Shown here piece by piece: positions 1 to 9,008 of a stretch of 64,000 nt of DNA. The first letter of the stretch is position 1. Each line of letters begins with the position of its first letter. Both the position numbers and the translations under genes were made by a program. Origin of the DNA: UBA2588 sp964343075. Its GTDB lineage: Bacteria; Chloroflexota; Dehalococcoidia; Lucifugimonadales; UBA3495. Location of the stretch: NCBI GenBank assembly GCA_964343075.1, contig CAYFGT010000009.1, forward strand, positions 12,784 to 76,783, written 5' to 3'. The notes below the pieces were generated by a model. It was not told the origin of the DNA. It did no database searches and saw only the letters and a list, made by a program, of their open reading frames with translations.

Positions 1-2262
1 GGGCAGATAGCTGAAATGAAGACGGGAGAAGGGAAAACATTAGTAGCAACTCTTCCGGCTTTCTTGAATGCGTTGCAAATGTCTGTTCATGTAGTCACTG
101 TAAATGATTATTTGGCTCTGCGTGATGCTGCTTGGATGGGACCAATTTATTCTTTGTTAGGACTTACAGTAGGATGCCTACAACATGATTGTGCTTACCA
201 ATATGATGTAGAAGCGAATGGGCAAATGAAGTTAGTTGATCGGTCCGTCGCATATTCTGCTGATATTTTATATGGAACAAACAATGAATTCGGATTTGAT
301 TATCTAAGAGATAACATGAGTGTAGAAAGTGAGCAACGGGTTCAGAAACAATTAGAATTTGCCATAGTGGACGAAGTCGATAATATTTTAATTGATGAAG
401 CTCGAACGCCTTTGATTATTAGTGGCCCCGCAGATGAACCAGTTAATTTATATGGCCAATTTGCTAAGCTTTCCACTCGATTACGAGAACATGAAGACTT
501 TACTGTTGATGAAAAAACTCAAGGGACATCACTGACACAGGAAGGTATACAGAAGTTTGAACAGTGGTTGAAAGTTGATAATTTATATGATCCGGATAAC
601 TTTCACTTAGTACATTTTGCTGAAAACTCCGTTGTAGCACGTTTTTCTAAACAGAAAAATAGAGACTACGTTGTTCGCGATGGTGAAGTAGTTATTGTGG
701 ATGAATTTACTGGGAGGCTTCAATACGGAAGGAGATGGTCCGATGGACTACATCAGGCTGTGGAAGCTAAAGAAGGGTTGCGTATCCAAAATGAAAGTGT
801 AACTTATGCCACTATTACGCTTCAAAACTATTTTAGGCTATACAACAAACTATCTGGCATGACAGGTACAGCTCTTACAGAATCAGATGAGTTTTATCAA
901 ATTTATGGTCTGGAAGTTACTGAAATACCAACGAATTTACCAATGCAAAGACAAGACTTTAGTGATTTGGTATTCCAGAATACTAAATCTAAATGGAATT
1001 CTATTATTGAAGATATAGCAACCACCTATGAATCAAAGAGGCCAATCCTAATAGGTACAGCTTCTATTGATGATTCAGAATATTTAAGTGATCGACTGAA
1101 GAAAAAAGGAATACCTCATAATGTGTTAAATGCTAAGAATCATGCGAATGAATCCGAGATTATTGCAGGTGCGGGGCAACTGGGGGCTGTAACAGTTTCT
1201 ACCAATATGGCCGGCAGAGGAACAGATATAGTACTGGGAGGAAAATCTGATAGTAACCCAAATTGGGAAACAGAGCATCAAGAAGTTGTGGATCTTGGTG
1301 GTCTCCATGTAATAGGTGTCGAACATTACGATTCTAGACGTATAGATAATCAGTTAAGAGGCAGAGCAGGGAGACAAGGCGACCCAGGAACTTCCCAGTT
1401 TTATGTATCGTTAGAAGATGATTTAATGCAAAGATTTGGTGGAGAACGGATCAAATCAGTAATGAGCTGGACAGGTTTAGAAGAAGATATACCAATTGAA
1501 AATAAGCTTATCACTCGGTCTATCCGAGGTGCTCAAGTTAAAGTGGAAGGCTATCACTTTGACGTAAGAAAACATTTGTTGAATTATGATGATGTGCTTA
1601 ATAATCAAAGAACAGTTATATATCAAGAGCGGAATGAGATTTTAGATGCTAATGACCTACAACATAAGATTAAAAGCTTGTTATGTGATGAATATAACGA
1701 TCTGGTAGATAATTATTTGTCTGGGCACAATAGTGATTTTTGGGATTACGATGCGTTTTATACTGAGTTAAGGTCTATTAGTACGGTGCCCTCCTCTATA
1801 CAGGATGAAGAAGAATTAGCTCAGCTAGATCACAAAACTGTTAAAGATATACTAAATGAGCATTCTGAAGAAGTATATTCTGATAAAGAAGAAGAACTTA
1901 CAGAAGAGAATATGACATTGGCTTCTCGCATATTACTTCTTAAATCAATTGACACAAGATGGCTATCTCATTTGACAACCATGGAGAACCTGCGTACAGG
2001 GGTTGGCTTGCATGCTTACGGGCAAAGAGATCCTTTGGTTGTTTATAAGACGGAAGGCTTTAAGTTGTTTACAGAGCTTCTGGGTCGTATTAGATCCGAT
2101 ATGCTTCGTAGTTTATTCAATGTTCATATTGAAATTGGAGAGACACCGATTACTCGCAAACGTAATCAGAGAACTGATCCAGCTGTGATCGGTAGAAAAA
2201 TAGGACGAAATGAAAGTTGCCCTTGCGGGAGTGGAAGAAAGTTTAAAAGATGTTGTGGTTGA
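1..2262 (+). CDS. secA: Preprotein translocase ATPase SecA (5'-truncated by window edge)
   Basis: Motor ATPase that pushes secretory precursors through SecYEG at the cytoplasmic membrane. The frame is open to base 1, so about the first 95 residues lie outside the window; the visible part begins just before Walker A (TGEGKT, bases 22-39). Seen in order: Walker B-type VDEVDNILIDEAR, the preprotein cross-linking region, the second helicase lobe with NMAGRGTDI and QLRGRAGRQGDPG, the helical scaffold, and a C-terminal SEC-C zinc motif CPCGSGRKFKRCC that ends the protein. Its stop codon touches the stop of the convergent copper ATPase with no spacer. Identification is secure from the motif series; the true start cannot be seen. 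Confidence 0.97.
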   Translation, partial: GQIAEMKTGEGKTLVATLPAFLNALQMSVHVVTVNDYLALRDAAWMGPIYSLLGLTVGCLQHDCAYQYDVEANGQMKLVDRSVAYSADILYGTNNEFGFDYLRDNMSVESEQRVQKQLEFAIVDEVDNILIDEARTPLIISGPADEPVNLYGQFAKLSTRLREHEDFTVDEKTQGTSLTQEGIQKFEQWLKVDNLYDPDNFHLVHFAENSVVARFSKQKNRDYVVRDGEVVIVDEFTGRLQYGRRWSDGLHQAVEAKEGLRIQNESVTYATITLQNYFRLYNKLSGMTGTALTESDEFYQIYGLEVTEIPTNLPMQRQDFSDLVFQNTKSKWNSIIEDIATTYESKRPILIGTASIDDSEYLSDRLKKKGIPHNVLNAKNHANESEIIAGAGQLGAVTVSTNMAGRGTDIVLGGKSDSNPNWETEHQEVVDLGGLHVIGVEHYDSRRIDNQLRGRAGRQGDPGTSQFYVSLEDDLMQRFGGERIKSVMSWTGLEEDIPIENKLITRSIRGAQVKVEGYHFDVRKHLLNYDDVLNNQRTVIYQERNEILDANDLQHKIKSLLCDEYNDLVDNYLSGHNSDFWDYDAFYTELRSISTVPSSIQDEEELAQLDHKTVKDILNEHSEEVYSDKEEELTEENMTLASRILLLKSIDTRWLSHLTTMENLRTGVGLHAYGQRDPLVVYKTEGFKLFTELLGRIRSDMLRSLFNVHIEIGETPITRKRNQRTDPAVIGRKIGRNESCPCGSGRKFKRCCG

Positions 2263-4740
2263 TCATAAGTCATAAGTTTTAATTCTTAATGAATTAGATA
2301 TGACGGTGATTGAGCTTAAAGCCATTGCAAGTGCAGCCATTACGGGATTCAAAAATCCAGAGTCTCCAAATATAAAGCTAAGACTGACAGGGTTGTACCC
2401 AATTAATGTAAAAATGGGATACAGGATTCCTGCTGCTACAGGTATCAAAACAAGATTGTAGAAAAAAGCCCAGAATAAATTTTGCTTGATTATTCTGGAA
2501 GTTATTGTACTTAGACGTAACGATTTCAATATTGATGTGAGATCTGGTTTTAATAGAGTAATTTTTGAGTTTTCGATTGTTATGTCGGATCCTTGTCCAA
2601 TGGCCATTGATACGTCTGATTGGATTAACGCGGGTGCATCATTGACACCATCTCCTATCATAAGTACTTTGTGACCCTGAATCTGTAAATCCGAAACAAG
2701 CTCGAATTTATTTTGAGGGCTCATTTGGGAATAATATTGCTGGATTCCTATTATGTCTGCTGTATGTTTGACCGCATGCTCGTTATCTCCACTAGCCAAA
2801 ATGATATTTTTACCCATAGTTATTAAGCTTTGAATTGTGGGAGATGCAGATGATTTAATTTGATCGTTTAGGTTAAGGACACCGGAGTATTCATTGTTTA
2901 TTGATATGTAAACTCGAGTTGATTTTTCTTGTGTGTTTGGGATGCTTACAGACATGGATTCCATGAGTCGTTCATTACCGATCGCTATATTGTTAGTATT
3001 TATGGTGCCTGTAACACCCAATCCTGGAAGACTTTTAAAATTGGTGCTTTCAAGGAAATCCAAATTTTTAGAGATTAAATGTTGGACGATTGCTTTGCCT
3101 ACAGGGTGCTCAGAATAAGTTTCTATTGAGCCAGCAATTTGAATCAGTTCGTCTTGGTTTATGGCAACAGACTCTACGGAACTGACTTGGAGTGTGCCCT
3201 CTGTTAACGTTCCGGTTTTATCAAATATGATGGTGTCAATATTCCTCAATTCTTCGAGGGTTTGCGCATCTTTTATTAAGATCCCTTGTTGCGCAGCTTG
3301 CCCTGTGCTTGTGACTATTGCTGTTGGTGTTGCGAGCCCTAAGGCACAGGGACACGCAATTATTAATATGGAAATGAATGACGTTGATGCAAGTATCCAT
3401 GTTGGCTCGGGGCCTAATATCCCCCAGCCTACAAATGCCAACAATCCTATAAGTAATATGGCTGGAACAAAAACAGATGAGATCTTGTCTGCTAGGATTT
3501 GTACAGGTGCCTTGGATCCTTGGGCTTCTTCTACCAAAGATATGATCTGAGAGAGTAATGATTCTTTTGGATTTTTAGTTGCTACTATCGTTATAGCACC
3601 ATCGTAATTGAGTGTTCCGGTGTATACAAAATTTCCAGGGACTTTGTCTTGAGGAAGAGATTCTCCTGTTAACATCGATTCATCTATGCTGGTTGTTCCG
3701 GACAAAATCTCTCCGTCTATTGGAACTGCTTCTCCTGGCCGTACTAAGATCACATCACCTGGACTAATGTCTTCGACTTTAACTTCTAGCTGCTGATCGT
3801 CTTTCAGAATTGTAGCTGTAGGTGGCCTTAACTGGATTAACTGGCGTATAGATTGTGAAGTTTTAACTTTAGCAATGGTTTCCAGATATTTCCCTACGAG
3901 AACTAGTGTGATTATCATAGTTGAAGTGTCAAAGAATAAATGATTACTGAAGTAAGATGATAGCGTAGGATTTACGTATGAAACATTGATTATGGTTAAG
4001 AATACGCTGTATCCATAGGCAACGCTCGTACCTATCATTATTAGGCTATTCATGTTTGGGCTTAGATTTATCAAACTTCGGATGCCAGAATGGTAAAACC
4101 CATACCCGCACCAGAATTGGATCACACTTGCAATAACCAAACAATAAAGCTCTATGTATGGAATAGAAGAAGTCAAATTATTCCATGGCAAGAAACCCAT
4201 CGTTGTAATAAAGATAAAAATAGCACCAAGGAATGAAACTGTTAATCGTGTTTTAAGTTGTTGTATTTCCTCGTTTTTATTTAATCTTTCAATTTCTTCG
4301 TCTAACGTGCCGGGAATTGCGGCAGAGTACCCCGCTTCATTTACTGCAGTTATAAACAAAGAATAATCTGAAGGACTGTCTGAGATATATTCTATTGTTG
4401 CTTTTTCGGTTGCTAAGTTAACACTTGCCTGTAATGTGTTAGGCACAGTTAAAATGGCAGATTCGACGTGATTCACACAAGCGCCGCAAGTCATACCAGA
4501 CACGTTAAGTGTTACATTGTTAGATTTAATAGAATATCCAGATCGTTCGATTCCAACTTTTAGGCTTGATAGAGACAGAAATCTGGAGTCGAATACTACA
4601 TTTAAACTGCTGTTTGAAATATCTAGTTCTGTTTTTTGGACTCCTAAAATAGCCCGAATGTTATCAGTGAGCACAGTACTTGTATCTGTGGACAAATTGC
4701 CTTCTAGGGGGATATTTATATTTGTTAAATTTAAATTCAT
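2263..4740 (-). CDS. copA: Copper-translocating P-type ATPase (CopA-like)
   Basis: P1B-type ATPase predicted to export Cu+ across the cytoplasmic membrane. The 825 residues show a heavy-metal-associated domain with GMTCGACVNH (Cys85, Cys88), the membrane CPC metal motif (C463-P464-C465 in ACPCALGLATPTA), the phosphorylation site DKTGTLT (Asp507), and GDGVNDAPAL near the C-terminus. Residues 1-72 look like a second HMA fold without the CxxC pair, so only one N-terminal metal site seems functional. No good Shine-Dalgarno precedes the ATG. The gene is a single unit, convergent with secA and divergent from an MFS carrier. CPC specificity fits Cu+ or Ag+; assignment to copper is family knowledge, not proven here. 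Confidence 0.95.
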   Translation of the reverse strand: MNLNLTNINIPLEGNLSTDTSTVLTDNIRAILGVQKTELDISNSSLNVVFDSRFLSLSSLKVGIERSGYSIKSNNVTLNVSGMTCGACVNHVESAILTVPNTLQASVNLATEKATIEYISDSPSDYSLFITAVNEAGYSAAIPGTLDEEIERLNKNEEIQQLKTRLTVSFLGAIFIFITTMGFLPWNNLTSSIPYIELYCLVIASVIQFWCGYGFYHSGIRSLINLSPNMNSLIMIGTSVAYGYSVFLTIINVSYVNPTLSSYFSNHLFFDTSTMIITLVLVGKYLETIAKVKTSQSIRQLIQLRPPTATILKDDQQLEVKVEDISPGDVILVRPGEAVPIDGEILSGTTSIDESMLTGESLPQDKVPGNFVYTGTLNYDGAITIVATKNPKESLLSQIISLVEEAQGSKAPVQILADKISSVFVPAILLIGLLAFVGWGILGPEPTWILASTSFISILIIACPCALGLATPTAIVTSTGQAAQQGILIKDAQTLEELRNIDTIIFDKTGTLTEGTLQVSSVESVAINQDELIQIAGSIETYSEHPVGKAIVQHLISKNLDFLESTNFKSLPGLGVTGTINTNNIAIGNERLMESMSVSIPNTQEKSTRVYISINNEYSGVLNLNDQIKSSASPTIQSLITMGKNIILASGDNEHAVKHTADIIGIQQYYSQMSPQNKFELVSDLQIQGHKVLMIGDGVNDAPALIQSDVSMAIGQGSDITIENSKITLLKPDLTSILKSLRLSTITSRIIKQNLFWAFFYNLVLIPVAAGILYPIFTLIGYNPVSLSFIFGDSGFLNPVMAALAMALSSITVISNSLRIKTYDL

Positions 4741-4864
4741 TGGTTAATTTGCTGAAATGTTAGACAAACAATCACTTAATATGTACTATACCGTCAATCG
4801 ATAGTCATTATCCATTATATACAAATGTGTAACGTTTTAGATATTTATTGCACTTAGAGGATGT

Positions 4865-6160
4865 ATGCCTTCAAAAATACATTACGCCTGGATAGTTGTT
4901 TTTTCTGCTGCGGTCATGAGGCTGTCAGCTTCATCTTTCAGGACTGCATCTAGCATTCTAATTCCGCGAATTGTTGAAACATTTGGTTGGAGTTATGGAA
5001 TGGTAGGGTATGGTTTCGCCATACAATGGATCGCTTCTGGGTTATTTGGGCCGACTGCAGGTTGGATTGGAGATAGATTAGGATTCCGAAATGCATTATT
5101 GGTGGGGACCGGGATCTTTGTTACTGGTATGGTTCTAACTTCAACTATGAATTCACTATTGGAATTTTATTTGTATTTCGGAATTATAGTGAGCCTTGCG
5201 ATGGCAATATTTCAAGTTCCATTGACTGTAGGCGTTGCTGTTTGGTTCAAGAAACACTTGGGTGTAGGAATGGGAATTTTACAGTCTTCTCAAGGGCTGG
5301 GACCTGTTGTTGCTGTACCCATAGTGCTATATATATTGAGCTTTGAGCATCTCGGTTTGAGAGGGGCCTTTTGGATGCCTGGCATAGGTGGCGGAGTCGT
5401 ACTCCTATTAGCTATTATGCTTTACAGAAATCATCCAAGTGATATAAACGTTAGGCCTTTCGGTGCTGACCCGGATGATCCAATGGAGCTTCCATCCACT
5501 GGAATTGAAGCTAAGATACGGTCTACAGTATTCCTTAAGAGAGCGAGGAAAACGAATGCTTTTTGGAATTTGATAGGTATACATTATTGGGGTTGTGCCG
5601 GACATTCGATTATTGTAGTGTGGTTAGCGTCTATAGCAGAGCACAATGGGTTGGATGCTATTCAAGCTGCTTCTGTATTTGTCGTAATGACCATATCTAG
5701 CACACTGACTAGATTTGGTTCTCCGATACTATCTGATTTATTGGGAAGTAAATTGATAATGGGCTTATGCTTTATGCTCCAAGTGATTCCGATAGCGATA
5801 TTGTTATTCAGTTCAGAGATTTGGTTGTTTTACGTTTTTGCTGTTCTATTCGGGATCGGATTCGGAGGTGAAATGAGCTCCTTCCCGATTATAAACAGGC
5901 AATATTATCGAGGAGCACCAGTGGCTCGAACGTATGGATGGCAAATGATGGGAGCAGGCACAGGAATGGCGTCAGGAGCCATGATTGGTGGCTTTCTTAG
6001 AGACGTAACCGGAGACTTTGATGCCACCTTGATAGTGTCAATGGCATTTAGTTTTATGGGAGTGATATCCATTATTTTGCTTCCTTCTACCAAAAAAGAA
6101 CAGGTTCCGGATTGGGAATCTTATTTACCGGACTCAGGGTCGGCCAAATCGACATCTTGA
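4865..6160 (+). CDS. MFS transporter
   Basis: Twelve-TM major facilitator carrier of 431 residues, probably importing an organic anion. The N-terminal half carries a motif-A-like loop (GWIGDRLGFRN) between TM2 and TM3, and the hydrophobic periodicity continues through both halves with a longer cytoplasmic loop near residues 190-225. A GAGG-type ribosome site lies just upstream of the ATG. It is followed after 18 bases by a dihydropyrimidinase-like amidohydrolase with a very strong ribosome site, so the two probably form an uptake-plus-hydrolysis pair. The substrate cannot be read from sequence. It differs clearly from the tandem MFS pair at 11.5-14.2 kb. Confidence 0.88.
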   Translation: MPSKIHYAWIVVFSAAVMRLSASSFRTASSILIPRIVETFGWSYGMVGYGFAIQWIASGLFGPTAGWIGDRLGFRNALLVGTGIFVTGMVLTSTMNSLLEFYLYFGIIVSLAMAIFQVPLTVGVAVWFKKHLGVGMGILQSSQGLGPVVAVPIVLYILSFEHLGLRGAFWMPGIGGGVVLLLAIMLYRNHPSDINVRPFGADPDDPMELPSTGIEAKIRSTVFLKRARKTNAFWNLIGIHYWGCAGHSIIVVWLASIAEHNGLDAIQAASVFVVMTISSTLTRFGSPILSDLLGSKLIMGLCFMLQVIPIAILLFSSEIWLFYVFAVLFGIGFGGEMSSFPIINRQYYRGAPVARTYGWQMMGAGTGMASGAMIGGFLRDVTGDFDATLIVSMAFSFMGVISIILLPSTKKEQVPDWESYLPDSGSAKSTS

Positions 6161-6178
6161 TTTAGACGAGGAGGGTGT

Positions 6179-7600
6179 ATGTTGGATCTATTGATAAAAG
6201 GAGGGACTGTAGTCACTCCGTGGGGATCTGGATTGTGGGATGTTGGAGTAATTGGGGAAAAAATTGCTACAGTTTCACTTCCTGATTCTCATAACCAAGA
6301 AGCAATTAGGGAGTTAGACGCGACAGGTAAGATAGTCGTTCCGGGCGGGATAGAACCACATGCTCATATATCGGCTCCTATCATGGGACATGATGAAAGA
6401 ACAGCTCCCCCAGAAGAAGTTAGCAAGGCATCAATTTTTGGTGGTACTACGAGCATTCTGGATTTTGCTATTCAATACCCAGGGATTAGTATCGAGCAAG
6501 CTCTTGCAGAAAGAGCTAATGAATGGACAGGTAAGTCGTATGCTGATTACTCTCATCATCTGATGCTGTTAGGTGAAATTCCCGACAGAATTATGGGTGG
6601 ATTGCACGAATTTATCGAAGATGGATTTGCTTCAGTTAAGATTTTCACTACAAATATACGTCCGCCAGAAATGGCTGGCGAACCTCGTATGGTTAAAATG
6701 GGACATTTGCACGACTTGATGGAGACCATACATCGTACCGGCGCTATGCTTATGGTACATTCAGAAGATGATGACATGGTTCAACACATGTACGAAAAAT
6801 TGGCTAGAAACGAAAACACAGAATGGTGGAACATGCATCTTGTTCACAGTAATGAATCTGAGGATGTGTCTTTTAGAAGAGTTATCCGTGTATCAGAATG
6901 GACAGGTTCCCCTGTGTATTTTGTCCATGTTAGTGCGAATGAAGGGTTGTTAGCAGTAAGAGAAGCTAGAGCAAAAGGGATGCCTGTGTATGGTGAGACA
7001 CTTCATAACTACTGTTGCTTCAATGCAGACCACTATAAAGAAGAATTTGGAATGAAATACCATACATATCCCTCTTTGAAATCAGAGTCGGACAGACAGT
7101 CATTATGGAGGGGATTAGTAGATTATGGACTGAGTACGGTTGCAACCGATGAATACTGTACTAATTGGAATCTCAAAATTGAAGGTAAGAAAGTTTCAGA
7201 TGTCACTGGTGGGCATAATGGAATAGAAACGAGAATGGGAGTTACTTTCAGTGAAGGCGTCAGCAGGCAACATATGTCCTTAGAAAGATTTGTTGAAGTA
7301 ACTTCTAGTAACGCAGCAAAGATAATGGGAATGTATCCTCAAAAAGGGGTAATAGCTCCAGGTTCAGATGCTGATATTGTATTAATAGATCCTTCTTTTG
7401 ATAAAAACTTGGAAATGAATGATTTTCATATAAGCGATTACAGCATATGGGAAGGTTTTCATGCCCAAGGATGGCCAGTTACCACGATATTAAGAGGGAA
7501 TATCATGGTAGAAAACAGACAATTAGTCGAGGACACAAAAATAGGCAAATTAGTTAAAAGGAAAGTTGATTCAACTGTATTAAATCGTCCAGTGTGTTAG
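6179..7600 (+). CDS. Dihydropyrimidinase/hydantoinase-family amidohydrolase
   Basis: Metal-dependent cyclic-amide hydrolase of the dihydropyrimidinase/D-hydantoinase/allantoinase group, 473 residues, full family length. Visible metal ligands are H61 and H63 (EPHAHIS), the probable carbamylated lysine K154 (FASVKIFTTN), H194 (MVHSED), H250 (YFVHVSAN) and D324 (VATDEY). The last motif is VATDEY rather than the GSDHxP seen in many hydantoinases, so the substrate may not be a simple hydantoin. The strong ribosome site gaggaggg and the upstream MFS gene suggest a two-gene uptake and ring-opening unit. Cytoplasmic, no signal peptide. Which amide it opens is unknown. Confidence 0.88.
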   Translation: MLDLLIKGGTVVTPWGSGLWDVGVIGEKIATVSLPDSHNQEAIRELDATGKIVVPGGIEPHAHISAPIMGHDERTAPPEEVSKASIFGGTTSILDFAIQYPGISIEQALAERANEWTGKSYADYSHHLMLLGEIPDRIMGGLHEFIEDGFASVKIFTTNIRPPEMAGEPRMVKMGHLHDLMETIHRTGAMLMVHSEDDDMVQHMYEKLARNENTEWWNMHLVHSNESEDVSFRRVIRVSEWTGSPVYFVHVSANEGLLAVREARAKGMPVYGETLHNYCCFNADHYKEEFGMKYHTYPSLKSESDRQSLWRGLVDYGLSTVATDEYCTNWNLKIEGKKVSDVTGGHNGIETRMGVTFSEGVSRQHMSLERFVEVTSSNAAKIMGMYPQKGVIAPGSDADIVLIDPSFDKNLEMNDFHISDYSIWEGFHAQGWPVTTILRGNIMVENRQLVEDTKIGKLVKRKVDSTVLNRPVC

Positions 7601-7674
7601 TTAAAACATCTATGGAGACGATTATGAATGAAGCGCATATTGAGGGTTATAGTAATTATCAATGTATGTCTATA

Positions 7675-8730
7675 TTAAGGTTTTATTCTGAAAGGGACTC
7701 CATGAATCCCATTGTTAGCGAATCCTCTGAAATTCCATTCGAATTTTTCAGGCTGTATGTTCCCCTCTGAATCAGACGCTCTTGATTGAACTATGTAATA
7801 TCCAGGGTTAGCGTTTTCCAGTATGTATTCCCATGAAGTCCAGTGCCTTGGATGGTTATTAGAAGAAAGAGTGGCCTCATTCCAAGAATCCCCTTCATCT
7901 AGGCTAATTTCAACTTTTGATATATTTCCAGTGCCTGTCCAAGCCTTTCCGCTTATGGTAACGGGACATTCAGGAAAACTTTGACCTCTGTTTGGAGATG
8001 TAATCAAAGATTTAACCTGCATGGCTGTAACTCGTTCTGGATTTTCCGAATCAAGATTTCCGAGTTTTTGATAAACATAGTATTCACTTTGATGAAAACC
8101 ATAATAAGCCTTCGATAGCAAACGTATCTCGGTTATCCATTTAACAGAGGCCATACCATACCATCCTGGCACAATTAGCCTTAGAGGATACCCATGGGAT
8201 TCAGGAAGAGGTTCACCATTCATTGTGTGGACAATTTGAATTTCAGGGAGCAAAGCTTTTTCAATAGGTAAGCTAGCTCCAAAATTTTCCATTTTATTTG
8301 TTGTGGGGTTTAATCCGGTGTCTGCTCCGATAAACGCGACTTCAGTACACCCTTTGGTTTCAATTCCTTCAAGGATTTGGGATACAGATATTCCTTCCCA
8401 GGATGCAGAGCTAACGCCACTGTTATCCCATAGCAGTCCTTCTACTGGTGGCTGAATGGCGGCGCGACTATTACCTGCGCATTCGAGTACGTTTTTGAAT
8501 TCTGTTGAGTCTAATGACATGATTTGATCGTAATCAAAAGATTTAATGTGTTTATCATCGGAGTAAATATCTAATTTCCAGGTCGACATGTCTATTTTAG
8601 GTTGATTGGAATGACTTCTTACAAAGAAATTATCGTTAGGTATGATATCTCGGTTCATTGATTCTACTTGAAGACCAATAACCGAGGGATCAGTCGATAG
8701 CTGGGTGTTTTTTAACGGTTCTTGTTCCAT
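7675..8730 (-). CDS. Sulfite-oxidase-family molybdopterin enzyme
   Basis: Soluble molybdopterin oxidoreductase of the sulfite oxidase fold, 351 residues. The N-terminal two thirds form the Mo-cofactor domain, with the invariant cysteine ligand in LECAGNSRA (Cys84) and the later substrate-pocket region GWYGMASVKWITEI. Residues from about 245 onward match the Mo-co dimerisation domain (SLITSPNRG, then the ISKVEISLDEGDSW strand). There is no Tat or Sec signal, no cytochrome b5 domain and no heme c motif, so it would act in the cytoplasm with an external electron acceptor. A GAGGAG ribosome site precedes the ATG. Sulfite is the family substrate; related enzymes use other S- or N-oxides. Confidence 0.9.
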   Translation of the reverse strand: MEQEPLKNTQLSTDPSVIGLQVESMNRDIIPNDNFFVRSHSNQPKIDMSTWKLDIYSDDKHIKSFDYDQIMSLDSTEFKNVLECAGNSRAAIQPPVEGLLWDNSGVSSASWEGISVSQILEGIETKGCTEVAFIGADTGLNPTTNKMENFGASLPIEKALLPEIQIVHTMNGEPLPESHGYPLRLIVPGWYGMASVKWITEIRLLSKAYYGFHQSEYYVYQKLGNLDSENPERVTAMQVKSLITSPNRGQSFPECPVTISGKAWTGTGNISKVEISLDEGDSWNEATLSSNNHPRHWTSWEYILENANPGYYIVQSRASDSEGNIQPEKFEWNFRGFANNGIHGVPFRIKP

Positions 8731-8761
8731 TTATACTCCTCATGACTGTTTAGTATTTGAT

Positions 8762-8799
8762 AAGCGAGAGGCCCACGCAAACACGTGGGCCTCTCGCTT
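8762..8799 (+). terminator. Strong 16-bp hairpin in a divergent intergenic region
   Basis: Perfect inverted repeat: aagcgagaggcccacg at 8762-8777 pairs with 8784-8799 around the 6-base loop caaaca. On the + strand it is followed by tttgattt, which resembles an intrinsic terminator; on the minus strand no T-run follows. It sits 31 bases upstream of the sulfite-oxidase-like start and about 210 bases upstream of the CoA-transferase start, so it is not at the 3' end of any gene seen here. It could end antisense + transcripts, end a short leader RNA, or act in the 5' UTR of the minus gene. Confidence 0.6.
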
Positions 8800-8832
8800 T
8801 GATTTAAATTTATGACGAATTACAACAACATA

Positions 8833-8908
8833 TTTGTATGCAGATGCCAGGATATAACTGCAATTTGTTTGTAAATGCACTCATGATTTTGTAGTTTAAC
8901 ATTACAAA
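8833..8908. promoter_or_regulatory. Repeated TTTGTA boxes, possible operator
   Basis: The AT-rich stretch between the sulfite-oxidase-like gene and the CoA-transferase operon holds three direct TTTGTA hexamers (8833-8838, 8868-8873, 8888-8893) and one inverted copy TACAAA (8903-8908). The last two form the dyad TTTGTA-N9-TACAAA, followed by TATACT at 8910-8915, a possible -10. This is the layout expected for a regulator site overlapping a promoter, but hexamers are common in AT-rich DNA. Apart from the hairpin at 8762-8799, nothing else stands out in 8731-9008. Confidence 0.3.
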
Positions 8909-9008
8909 CTATACTTATCTAGTAGGATAGTTAACCTTATTATTACCACTGATTTAAAACGGCTCGATTGAAGGCTATCGTTGGCTTTTCAGGAGTTTTT
9001 TTTGTATA

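Noticed and set aside
7624..7770. Short + strand frame with ATG 7624 after ctatggagacg
   Set aside because: A ribosome-like site is present, but the frame mostly reads the antisense of the sulfite-oxidase-like C-terminus and codes for an unconvincing 48-residue peptide.
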